Source: Syntrophus sp. PtaU1.Bin005 | GTDB taxonomy: Bacteria; Desulfobacterota; Syntrophia; Syntrophales; Syntrophaceae | Direction of reading: 5' to 3' | Assembly: GCA_002067745.1 (NCBI GenBank) | Contig: MVRU01000022.1 | Span: 1-37,230, forward strand | Length of the DNA: 37,230 bases | Shown: positions 1 through 7,880 of the stretch, piece by piece | How positions within the stretch are numbered: position 1 is the first letter of the stretch | How the letters are laid out: every line of letters begins with the position of its first letter | The notes under the pieces: model-generated | What the model saw: the letters and a program-made list of their open reading frames with translations, nothing else | Told to the model about the DNA's origin: nothing | Databases searched by the model: none | Made by a program: the position numbers and the translations under genes

Positions 1-445
1 TTTTCAGGAGCGTTTTATAATGATTCTTATCGCATTTAACCGTTGGCGATACCACTTGGATGGGCACATCGGCGGCATGGGTGAGGGCTTGACGGTCCAG
101 AAGATACCATCTTTCAATATGAGGATCCGGAACCGCTGAGATAATCTCCGGATACAAGATGCCGCTGGAGGCGTTGAGAAGCTGCTGCTTCCTTTTTACA
201 AAGCCATTGCAGTTTCCGTCCGATCCAACGATCAGGACATCGGCATCAAGATAATTTCGTTTTTTCGCCTGTTTGAGAAAATCCTTGTAAGCGCGGATGG
301 AACCGCCGCCTCGGGCGCTGAGAACGCGAAGGTCGTAGTCGCTGATATCTTTTCCCTCATCCTGAATCAAGCGTTCGACGATAGCTGGTATGAAGGACTC
401 CTGCGCCGTATCTTCAAGAAAGAAAAAGATTTTATATTTAGCCAC
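1..445 (-). CDS. Toprim/DUF4276-like partner of the adjacent ATPase (3' end missing)
   Basis: An open frame of 148 codons starts with GTG at 445, reads VAKYKIFFFLED and leaves the window without a stop. It overlaps the last 8 nt of the upstream ATPase gene, so the two are probably translationally coupled. An acidic residue after the first hydrophobic strand (Glu11 in FFFLED) and a second hydrophobic strand ending in an acidic cluster (VLIVGSDGN, Asp76) recall the E...DxD layout of Toprim-type nucleases such as DUF4276, RloB or OLD C-terminal domains. Known pairings of AAA15-type ATPases with small Toprim-like proteins occur in defence systems. The family call is inference from motif layout and context; the C-terminal half is outside the window. 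Confidence 0.55.
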   Translation of the reverse strand, partial: MAKYKIFFFLEDTAQESFIPAIVERLIQDEGKDISDYDLRVLSARGGGSIRAYKDFLKQAKKRNYLDADVLIVGSDGNCNGFVKRKQQLLNASSGILYPEIISAVPDPHIERWYLLDRQALTHAADVPIQVVSPTVKCDKNHYKTLLK

Positions 446-1706
446 CGAAATCCCCCCGCACGATTTCCTCTTCGAGGTATTGCTCAATGTTTCCGGAGCG
501 GAACAGGGGGCCGAGTGTCGAAAATGGAATAAAGACCGTTCCGGCTTCCGTCCTTTGACATACCAGCAGGTCTTTGTCACTGAAGTAGGTCGGCAAAATG
601 GGCGAGTGGGTATTGATGAGAATCTGCCGGTTGCTGTCGGCGGCATTTTTTAACAGTTCCGCGATATTTTTCAATCTTCTCGGGTGAACGCCGTTTTCCG
701 GCTCCTCGTAGCCGATCATGGTTGAGCCGGTCACCGGAGACAGGACGGCCAGCAGACCCAATACCCGCAGGGTTCCTTCCGAAATCAGACGATTTGAATA
801 AGAGGCATTGTCTTCACAAAGTCTTAGAAACAATTCCGCCTCGTCGGTGCGTTCGATCTCCAGGTCTTTCAGCCGAGGAAGGAGCTGCATGGCGGCAAGT
901 TTGACCGCCTTGAATTGTGGAGGGTGCATCTCGCGAAGGGTAAAATAAAAGGCCGCGAGATCTTCGCCGCGAGGCCCGATATTGGTCACTTTGGCGACGG
1001 CATTGCCCTGGCGCATCAGTTCACGGGGTTCCAGAAAATAGAAATGGCACCGGGACAGCTCTTCGCGGAGCGCCGTGATATGAGGGTAATGCGGCGCATA
1101 GAGAGACGTCGATGCGATGGCATAGTCAAGTCCGATATCGTGGAATGTCGGGTGCGCCTGTCCTTCCATCCGAAGGCTGATTTTGCCGTTTACTTTTTCA
1201 ATGAAAGGGGTTCGCGTTTTCTCAGAGCCGTCTCTTCGTAGGGCTGTCAGGCGTTCATTCATGATCCGCACTTGACCGGAATGAGAAGAGATTTGAAGGT
1301 CAATCTCATAACGGAGAAAACGGTGCGTGATGATGCTTTTTCCCTGGGGTACAGAATCGGCGCTCTCGATGCCACGCCTCAATTCCCGGATGCGCGCCTC
1401 AACGTCACGAACAACGGGATCGCTGATTTCAATATCGCCGATGAAGGATACATCATGATATTCTTTTTCCTTCAGGCCTGAAATTCCTCCGGATGCATAG
1501 TGAACAACTTCCAGGGGAACGCCGCGATGCTCGGCAAAAGCCTCTTTCAGATTTTTCTTGGTGACCATCTTGGAAAACAGATTCAGCGCATCGAAGAGAT
1601 TGCTTTTACCGGCGGCATTCGGTCCGAAAATCACGACAAGATTGGGCAGACCGACATCTACGTTTTTAAGTGATTTGTAGTTGATCACCTGGAATCGTCT
1701 GATCAT
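438..1706 (-). CDS. AAA15/OLD-like ABC-type ATPase, putative defence or DNA-repair protein
   Basis: The 422-residue protein has a Walker A GPNAAGKS at residues 28-35, a Walker B/signature region around YEEPENGVHP (catalytic Glu near 335) and an H-loop INTHSP with His near 367. The insert between them is long, as in SMC/RecF-like ATPases of the AAA_15/AAA_21 group. The start is the ATG at 1706, preceded by GGGAG. The gene overlaps the downstream Toprim-like gene by 8 nt. Proteins of this family power overcoming-lysogenisation (OLD), PARIS-like and Rlo-type systems in which the ATPase senses an invader and the partner is the effector. ATPase membership is clear from motifs; a defence role is inferred from the pairing. 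Confidence 0.8.
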   Translation of the reverse strand: MIRRFQVINYKSLKNVDVGLPNLVVIFGPNAAGKSNLFDALNLFSKMVTKKNLKEAFAEHRGVPLEVVHYASGGISGLKEKEYHDVSFIGDIEISDPVVRDVEARIRELRRGIESADSVPQGKSIITHRFLRYEIDLQISSHSGQVRIMNERLTALRRDGSEKTRTPFIEKVNGKISLRMEGQAHPTFHDIGLDYAIASTSLYAPHYPHITALREELSRCHFYFLEPRELMRQGNAVAKVTNIGPRGEDLAAFYFTLREMHPPQFKAVKLAAMQLLPRLKDLEIERTDEAELFLRLCEDNASYSNRLISEGTLRVLGLLAVLSPVTGSTMIGYEEPENGVHPRRLKNIAELLKNAADSNRQILINTHSPILPTYFSDKDLLVCQRTEAGTVFIPFSTLGPLFRSGNIEQYLEEEIVRGDFGG

Positions 1707-1791
1707 ATTCCATCTCCCTTTTTATTATCCCGTTCTGCTTTTCCGTACTTGCTGTCAATCTCAATCCGAATGACTTAAAATCTAATCATCT

Positions 1792-1820
1792 TTTTTATGC
1801 CCTGCACAATCTAAAGTCAA
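1792..1820 (-). promoter_or_regulatory. Possible sigma-70 promoter of the ATPase/Toprim unit
   Basis: On the minus strand TTGACT (1820-1815) is followed after 17 nt by TAAAAA (1797-1792), about 86 nt before the ATPase start. A second TTGACA lies a few bases further upstream. The region is AT-rich compared with its neighbours. The -10 match is only four of six. Confidence 0.4.
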
Positions 1821-1995
1821 ACTAATGTCAAGCTAAATATGCTGCTCCAGATTGAAGTGAATTTCTGTTTTCATATTTAACATCAATGATTTCCAGACGA
1901 GGCGTCGGTTTATTTGCAAGCTGATTTATAGATTCAGTATCCTATGGAAGGGAGACTTTAGCTTGGTCTTTAATACAAGCGATATTGTGCTGATT

Positions 1996-4854
1996 CTAAG
2001 ACTTCAATGACCAACATATTAAAAAAAGCGGTAGGACGGTTTCCCTTTGCCTCAACTTGCCCTCAATCTGTGCGATGAGCGCTTCCCGCTGCCGGTCCAC
2101 ATCATCCTGGGCATCGAATAGCGACCGGCGCTTCTGGTTGCGCTGGGATTCCAGAACCTTGATCTGCTTCTGCCCGGCAAGCTTTTCCTCCAGTGTAAAC
2201 GCAGCGGTGGCGGCGCGGCGCGCCTCTTTGATCTGTTGATCCAGTTCTTTTATTTCTCGCTCCAATCCCACTTTCAGATCATCGGCCCAGCCGTCGAGTT
2301 TTTCCGCTTCGGCTTCGAAAAAACGGGCATTGCGCGCAGAAATCTCTTTCTGAATAACGGACTGACGCTGTCGGGCGGCATCCTCTAAAATTGCCATAGG
2401 GGGCGGTTCGGATACATAACCCGTCACCTGAGCCGGTATGCTGAGGAGACGAACGGCCGTTTCTTCTTCCAGCATGTGACCCTGGTCGGTCAGGGCGGTC
2501 ACGATAAGGTGGTCTTCTGCATGATCGAGGGATTCAATCGTGAAGACCGACGCCGTCATCCAGCCGGCCCGGCCCATAAGGGATTCCAAAACGGAGACCT
2601 TGCCGTCATGGCTGGAATAATCGAAGGCAAGTTCGGCAGGTCTCAGGTCCCGGCTTTTGGCCCGTTCCAGCAGTGCTTCGGCAAGGGGATGGGTCCGTCG
2701 GTAGAGATGGGCCTCTCCGGAGCGTCGCGGCAATTCATAGAGGCCTAAAGGGATCTGCTCCGCCTTTTCGGGAAAGGGCGGAGTGTTCAATCGGAAAACC
2801 CCATCGGCCAGGAACTCGGCATGCCCGTTCAGCTCATGGCGGGTCAGCTGCATGAGCTGACGTTCGAAATGATTCAGGCAAGCCCTGGAGGCTTCGTCAC
2901 GGATTCTGAGCTTTTCCCTGACCTCATCATCAAAGTTTTCCAGCAGCTGCTTACGTGTGTAGGCCATGGCCTCGTTGATTTCCATAGTGAGTTCGAGCTG
3001 AAGCTGATCGAAAGCGTTCTGAATTTCTTCCGGTTTCCGGCAGCGTTGATAAATGGCGGCGATGCGCTTTTCGAAATCCACCCCGGACTCGATGGCGCCG
3101 AGGACTTCGTCACTTGCGCCGAAAACTCCTTCGAAGAGCTTGAACTTTTCGGAAAGAAGCTCAAAAACCCGCAGATCGGCGGCATTTTTGCGATTGAGGA
3201 AGTTGACCACGACCACGTCATGCTGCTGGCCGTAACGGTGGCAGCGTCCGATGCGCTGTTCAATCCGTTGCGGGTTCCAGGGGAGATCGTAATTTACGAC
3301 GAGGGAGCTGAACTGGAGGTTGATGCCTTCGGCCCCGGCTTCGGTGGCGATCATGATCCGGCCCTGCTCACGGAAATAATCAACCAGCGCCGAGCGCAGA
3401 TCGGCGGTGCGCGACCCGCTGACCCGATCCGTACCCTGATGACGTTCCAGCCAGTCCAGATAAATCTTACGGGAGGATTCGTCGGCATTGGAGCCGTTGA
3501 AAAGGACAATTCCTTCTGAAAAGGGGCTGTCTGCAAGCAGGCGTAACAGGTAACTCTGGGTACGGCGCGATTCGGTGAAAATGACGGCTTTTTGTGCCGC
3601 GCCGATTTCGGTTGCCTTGGCAAAGGCAATTTCCAGTGCTTTTAACAGAGCCTTTCCCTTGGCATTGTGCTCGATCGATGTAGCCAGCCGGGCAAAGGCA
3701 TCGAGATCAGCGATTTCCTGTTCAATGATTTTCCGATCTTCCTGGGAGAGGGATTCTGCTGGCTCATCTTCACTCCATTCATCGGCCGTTTCTCCCAATG
3801 CTTCATAATCCTGCCCGAGTTCTTCTTCGAACGATTCGGGAAAGGAGTCCTTTCGGATCTTGGCTTTAAGTCTGCTGGACATTGAAACTAAAGCGCCCGC
3901 AATGGCGAAGGTGGAGGATGCCAGAAGCTTGCGCAGGACCAGCGTCATCAGAGAACGCTGACTTGGCGGCAGGGCTTGCAGGTTGTCCCTTTGCAGATAT
4001 TCCGAAACCAGGTTGTAGAGTCTGTCCTCACTTTCTTCCGGTGTAAATTCCTGAACGATGGGCAGCCTCTGAGTGTATTTGATGTAGGGCAAAACCTGCC
4101 GCCGCAGCGTGCGATGACAGACCGGTTTCAGCCGTGTTTTGAGAGTTTGGAAGACTTGCTCTTGATTGAGCTTGGTGAACTGTTCCCGGAAACTTTTCAG
4201 GTCTCCGAAGGTGTATTCGTCGATGAAGCTGACCAGACCAAAGAGCTCCAGCAGGGAATTCTGCAGCGGCGTGGCTGTGAGAAGCAGCTTGTCTTTCCCG
4301 GCCAGGGCCGTCTTCAATGTGCTGGCGATCACATTGGAGGATTTATAGACGTTGCGCAGCCGGTGCGCTTCATCAATGACCACCAGATCCCAGGGAACGG
4401 ATTGGACATCGCTCGCCTTGCTTCTGGCAAAGTGGTAAGAGCAGATAACAATTTCCGGCGCCTCGAAGGGACGGAATCGGCCCTGCCTGCAATGATCATT
4501 GTATGATTTGGACTCCAGCAGGCGGCAGGGCAGGAAAAACTTGTCCGTCAATTCCTGATACCACTGTTTCCGCAAATTGGATGGAGTTATGACGAGAATG
4601 CGACGCTTATGTTCAGCCCACTTCTGAGAAAGCACAAGACCCGCCTCGATGGTTTTACCCAGCCCCACTTCATCGGCCAGTAAAGCGCCCTTGGAAAGGG
4701 GCGATTTACTGGCAAAAAGGGCTGCATCGATCTGGTGGGGATTGAGATCAACCTGGGCATCGACCAGGGTGGCGGTCATTTTTTCCACACTGTCCGGAGG
4801 AAATCGGCGGGTCAATTCGTAAGCAATATATTTTGCCTGATAGTCGGTGAACAT
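1996..4854 (-). CDS. SNF2/RapA-like DEAD/DEAH helicase
   Basis: The 952-residue superfamily 2 helicase has motif I DEVGLGKT at 61-68, the DEAH box at 161-164, motif III LLTATP near 191-196, and a C-terminal helicase lobe with TEAGAEGINLQ near 504-514 and motif VI QRIGRCHRYGQ near 533-543. An acidic, charged insert lies near 340-390, and residues about 830-935 look coiled-coil. It resembles the large RapA/SNF2-type helicases found in defence islands (for example beside methyltransferases or in DISARM-like loci) more than housekeeping RapA, because the RapA N-terminal Tudor-like domain is missing. The ATG at 4854 is preceded by GGAAAG. A gap of 289 nt separates it from the ATPase gene, so it is probably a separate unit. 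The helicase call is firm; the partner system is not visible. Confidence 0.8.
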   Translation of the reverse strand: MFTDYQAKYIAYELTRRFPPDSVEKMTATLVDAQVDLNPHQIDAALFASKSPLSKGALLADEVGLGKTIEAGLVLSQKWAEHKRRILVITPSNLRKQWYQELTDKFFLPCRLLESKSYNDHCRQGRFRPFEAPEIVICSYHFARSKASDVQSVPWDLVVIDEAHRLRNVYKSSNVIASTLKTALAGKDKLLLTATPLQNSLLELFGLVSFIDEYTFGDLKSFREQFTKLNQEQVFQTLKTRLKPVCHRTLRRQVLPYIKYTQRLPIVQEFTPEESEDRLYNLVSEYLQRDNLQALPPSQRSLMTLVLRKLLASSTFAIAGALVSMSSRLKAKIRKDSFPESFEEELGQDYEALGETADEWSEDEPAESLSQEDRKIIEQEIADLDAFARLATSIEHNAKGKALLKALEIAFAKATEIGAAQKAVIFTESRRTQSYLLRLLADSPFSEGIVLFNGSNADESSRKIYLDWLERHQGTDRVSGSRTADLRSALVDYFREQGRIMIATEAGAEGINLQFSSLVVNYDLPWNPQRIEQRIGRCHRYGQQHDVVVVNFLNRKNAADLRVFELLSEKFKLFEGVFGASDEVLGAIESGVDFEKRIAAIYQRCRKPEEIQNAFDQLQLELTMEINEAMAYTRKQLLENFDDEVREKLRIRDEASRACLNHFERQLMQLTRHELNGHAEFLADGVFRLNTPPFPEKAEQIPLGLYELPRRSGEAHLYRRTHPLAEALLERAKSRDLRPAELAFDYSSHDGKVSVLESLMGRAGWMTASVFTIESLDHAEDHLIVTALTDQGHMLEEETAVRLLSIPAQVTGYVSEPPPMAILEDAARQRQSVIQKEISARNARFFEAEAEKLDGWADDLKVGLEREIKELDQQIKEARRAATAAFTLEEKLAGQKQIKVLESQRNQKRRSLFDAQDDVDRQREALIAQIEGKLRQRETVLPLFLICWSLKS

Positions 4855-5009
4855 CAGAGATCTGCTTTCCTGTGGGGTGCTTATTCAAGCATTCCCGTTT
4901 TGCCAGCACAGGGGACGCATAGCACAAATATGTAAAGATAACAACAAAATAGATTCCATGTTCCTGGCGGTCTTGCTTTTTCCCTGTGATCCTGTTTCCC
5001 GATTTGATG

Positions 5010-5038
5010 TTGTGCCAGCCGCCTCTTGCCTGTATAAT
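5010..5038 (+). promoter_or_regulatory. Promoter candidate of the CBS-domain gene
   Basis: A perfect TATAAT lies at 5033-5038, 35 nt before the start codon. At the correct 17-nt spacing the -35 is the poor TTGTGC (5010-5015), and a TG sits directly before the -10. It could rely on the -10 region or on an activator. Confidence 0.5.
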
Positions 5039-5073
5039 GCTAATGCGTTTACTATTTTTATGGAGGTGACGAG

Positions 5074-5523
5074 ATGCCGATCGGAGAAATTTGCAACCGC
5101 GATGTGGTCATCGTGAGGCGGAAGGACAGCATTCTGGACGCGGCAAAACTCATGCGCCAGTATCATGTAAGAGGACTGGTCGTCGTGGAAGACCGGGACG
5201 GCGAGGTGGCGCCCGTGGGGATCGTCACCGATCGGGATCTGGTCGTGGAGCTGATCGCCAAGGAAGTGCCGCTGGACAGCGTTTTCGTCGAAGATGTGAT
5301 GAGTCCCGAGCTGTTTTCCGTGTCGGAGAGCCGGGGCATCTGGGATACGATCCAGTATATGCGGGGAAGAGGGATCCGGCGGGTCGTTGTTGTCAATGAG
5401 AGGGAAACCCTGCTGGGGATCCTCTCCATCGAGGATCTCCTCGAATTGCTGGCCGATGAACTGTCCGATCTGGCAAGGCTTTTCGTGAGGGAGCGCGACC
5501 GGGAAAAAGAGACCAGGGAATGA
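5074..5523 (+). CDS. Two-CBS-domain protein
   Basis: The 149-residue protein consists of a tandem CBS (Bateman) pair and little else: the first runs from about 1 to 66 with GIVTDRDLV, the second from about 74 to 135 with ILSIEDLL. Stand-alone CBS pairs bind adenosine nucleotides such as AMP, ATP or NAD and regulate partner proteins. The ATG at 5074 has a strong ribosome site GGAGGTG at 5062-5068. The C-terminus is very charged (RERDREKE). The gene stands alone between divergent and convergent minus-strand neighbours, so no partner can be deduced. The domain call is firm; the ligand and target are unknown. Confidence 0.85.
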   Translation: MPIGEICNRDVVIVRRKDSILDAAKLMRQYHVRGLVVVEDRDGEVAPVGIVTDRDLVVELIAKEVPLDSVFVEDVMSPELFSVSESRGIWDTIQYMRGRGIRRVVVVNERETLLGILSIEDLLELLADELSDLARLFVRERDREKETRE

Positions 5524-5595
5524 AAGAAAGCGATCAGCAGCCTCGGATCGTCCCGTCACGTAACGATTGCGGCGTGCTGGTTTACAGTTTGGAGG

Positions 5596-5627
5596 TTTAC
5601 GATTAGCGCCTTTTAGCTTTACGATTA
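5596..5627. repeat. Short direct repeat TTTACGATTA
   Basis: The decamer TTTACGATTA occurs at 5596-5605 and 5618-5627, 22 nt apart, and related ACGAT words lie at about 5562 and 5632. The cluster sits between the convergent ends of the CBS gene and the DUF4062 gene. No function can be assigned; it could be residue of a duplication. Confidence 0.45.
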
Positions 5628-5628
5628 C

Positions 5629-7167
5629 TTAACGATCCCTGCTTTTCAGGCGGTAGCGGGTGGAGCGGCCTCCTCCCAGCTTTTCCGCCAGCCCAAGTTT
5701 GACGAGCAGCCCGAAGTCACCGGCGGTGATCGGGCGGGAAACGCCGAATTCCGCCTCGCACTGGCGGCTCGTCAGCTCCTGCCCTTCGGCCAGCCATTGC
5801 AGCATCTTCCGCTGCCGTTCATTCAACTGCGCCTCCGCGGCCGGGGAAAATCGAACGTGCCTGTCCGGAACGCGCAGGAGATCGATGTCTTCGCCGGGCC
5901 CCGGAAAGGTGACCTGGAAATATCCCATGTCCGTGCTCAGAAGGGGCAGATCGAGCCCGTGGTTGAGCATGTGGTCGCGCATCCGGCGGAAGCCGCTGCC
6001 CCGCTCCTCGATGCGGTGAAAATAGGAGAGGCACTGGGCCAGGACGGGATTGCGCGAACAGGGCCGGTACCTGCCCCGGCGCAGGCTGGCCAGGGTGATC
6101 GGTCGGGGCGGGAGGCCGGGGCTGGAAATCACGACCCGGTCGGGAAAGACTTCGAGGATGATCTTGCGGCCGGCGTCTTCGTACTGCCGATGCGCCACGG
6201 CATTGACCAGCGCCTCGCGCAGCCCGTCGACGGGATATTCGTCAAGGCGGATGCGGTTGAGGCCGACCACGCGCATCGGGTGGCGGGTGTTGCGGTCGAT
6301 GAAGCCGATCGCCCGTTCAATGACCACCGGCATGGGACCCCGGATGTCCTCGTGGTCCCGCGGGTCCCCGTCGGGCACCGCGCTCCTGTAGGCGTCCGCC
6401 AGGATGCGGCATTGGGGAAAGACGGCCGAGGGGTCTTTGGCCAGCAGGACAATTCCGGCGGCGGTGGCATAGTGTTCGCCGGAGGAGGAGTCGTACCAGG
6501 CCAGCCCTCTCAGGATCGCACCGGCGAGGAGGTCCTCCTCGGACAGCTCGCCGGGGCTGCACTTCTGGGCCGAGGCGAGAAGGGTGCGGACGACGTTCAT
6601 GTCAAGATCGCACCAGCGGACCCGGTCAAGGGGGCGGGATTCGAAAACCGAGGTGGCCTCGATGGTCGATTCCGCGATGTCATCCTCGTCGCTCGTCGGT
6701 GAAATTTCGTACCGATCCCGAAGCAGCGCCACCAGCGCATCCCGGACTTCCTTCTGGAGTTCGATGATATTGCCGAAACCTCGGCATTCCAGCCCGTCCG
6801 CATCGAGTTCCTTCAGCAGCCCGGCGGTTTCCCCTTCCCTCCGGATAGAGCGGTCGCCCTTGATGAATGCGAGGATGGGAAGCCCCCTTTCCCTGGCACG
6901 GCGGTACTCGGCATGGGGGATGGAGAGTTCGTGCGCCGCCGCTGCCGATTCAACTCCAATGAGAAGCAGGCAAACCTGGCAGCCATCGAGGCATTGCAGG
7001 CATCCCTCCAGGGCTTTGCCCGGAGAGGCCGGCTCGCAATCTGAGAGGAGGGGTATGCAGGAAGCGGAAAGAAAGGGGTCCGTGTTCATCAGGTTCTGGA
7101 GGATCAGGCGTTCGTCTTCCAGTTCCATCGAAACCGAACCGACGTAAATGCGGAGCTTCGTTGTCAT
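5629..7167 (-). CDS. DUF4062-like sensor fused to GHKL-type ATPase and winged helix
   Basis: The 512-residue protein starts with RIYVGSVSMELEDER, matching the N-terminal strand and helix of DUF4062 domains, which carry a TIR-like fold, through about residue 130. After a linker, residues about 310-435 look like the HATPase_c_4 module of RecG-like/AlbA transcriptional regulators (COG2865): REALVNAVAHRQY, VVISSPGLPP and IEERGSGFRRM. Residues about 455-508 form a helix-turn-helix (NERQRKMLQWL, TSRQCEAEFGVS). In ordinary COG2865 proteins an AlbA_2/Schlafen domain comes first; here DUF4062 takes its place. The start at 7167 is ATG. The protein is likely a cytoplasmic sensor or regulator, possibly linked to defence; that role is inference. 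Confidence 0.7.
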   Translation of the reverse strand: MTTKLRIYVGSVSMELEDERLILQNLMNTDPFLSASCIPLLSDCEPASPGKALEGCLQCLDGCQVCLLLIGVESAAAAHELSIPHAEYRRARERGLPILAFIKGDRSIRREGETAGLLKELDADGLECRGFGNIIELQKEVRDALVALLRDRYEISPTSDEDDIAESTIEATSVFESRPLDRVRWCDLDMNVVRTLLASAQKCSPGELSEEDLLAGAILRGLAWYDSSSGEHYATAAGIVLLAKDPSAVFPQCRILADAYRSAVPDGDPRDHEDIRGPMPVVIERAIGFIDRNTRHPMRVVGLNRIRLDEYPVDGLREALVNAVAHRQYEDAGRKIILEVFPDRVVISSPGLPPRPITLASLRRGRYRPCSRNPVLAQCLSYFHRIEERGSGFRRMRDHMLNHGLDLPLLSTDMGYFQVTFPGPGEDIDLLRVPDRHVRFSPAAEAQLNERQRKMLQWLAEGQELTSRQCEAEFGVSRPITAGDFGLLVKLGLAEKLGGGRSTRYRLKSRDR

Positions 7168-7286
7168 CGTGATTCGTTCTTTCCCGCTCTTTATGCTGTT
7201 TCGTCACGGGGACGGGTCCGTCGGCATCCCTGTGAAATCCGTGGGTCATCCGATTGGCCTTTCAGGACAGGCCGTTCATTCATCGG

Positions 7287-7310
7287 AAAAGACCGGCGGG
7301 AGAACCGGTC
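7287..7310 (-). terminator. Terminator of the MORN gene pair
   Basis: Reading the minus strand, GACCGG and CCGGTC (7310-7291) form a six-base stem with an eight-base loop followed by TTTT. It overlaps the stop codon of the 188-aa MORN gene. Confidence 0.5.
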
Positions 7311-7875
7311 ACGCTGTAAATTTGAATTTATCGCCCTCCCATTGACCATTATATTGAGAACCGTCGGGAAAGGTCAAGATCCCCTTTCCGTAAAACTGGT
7401 CTTCCTTCCATTCTCCTTCGTACCGGGAACCGTCGGGAAAGGTCAGGATTCCCTGCCCGTGGAACTGGTCGTTTTTCCACTGCCCTTCATACCTTTTCCC
7501 GTCGGGAAGGGAAATGACTCCCTGTCCTTCTTTCCGGCCGTTTTTCCACTGCCCTTCGTAGCTCGTTTCATCAGCCAGGATCAGGGTCCCCGTTCCCTCG
7601 ATCGCGCCTGCGCTCCATTCCCCTTCATATCGGCCGCCGTCGGGAAGGTTCAGGATTCCCCGGCCGGAGGGAAGCCCGTTCTCCCATCTGCCCGAGTATT
7701 CGCTGCCGTCGGGCCATTTGAAGGAGCCATCCCCTGAAAAGCGCCCCGCCGAAAAATGTCCTTCATAGCTGCTCCCATCTGGATGGGCGTAGAGGCCCTT
7801 CCCCAGGTGGGAATCCTCGCCCCACTGAAACTCGATGCCGCCGTTTCCGGAAAATAACCTGATGAGCTTTTGCAA
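7309..7875 (-). CDS. MORN-repeat protein, small
   Basis: The 188-residue protein is almost entirely MORN repeats of 23 residues (pattern DGSRYEGEWKNG...GxGxLxxP), about seven in a row from residue 33 to the end. MORN arrays form elongated beta-sheet solenoids that bind proteins or lipids. No signal peptide or membrane segment is visible. The start is TTG at 7875, with GAGGGAAA upstream and only 5 nt from the end of the larger MORN gene, so the two are co-transcribed. Consecutive repeats such as the pair ending GQGILTFP and GKGILTFP are nearly identical, which points to recent duplication. The cellular role is unknown. Confidence 0.85.
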   Translation of the reverse strand: MQKLIRLFSGNGGIEFQWGEDSHLGKGLYAHPDGSSYEGHFSAGRFSGDGSFKWPDGSEYSGRWENGLPSGRGILNLPDGGRYEGEWSAGAIEGTGTLILADETSYEGQWKNGRKEGQGVISLPDGKRYEGQWKNDQFHGQGILTFPDGSRYEGEWKEDQFYGKGILTFPDGSQYNGQWEGDKFKFTA

Positions 7876-7880
7876 CGTTT

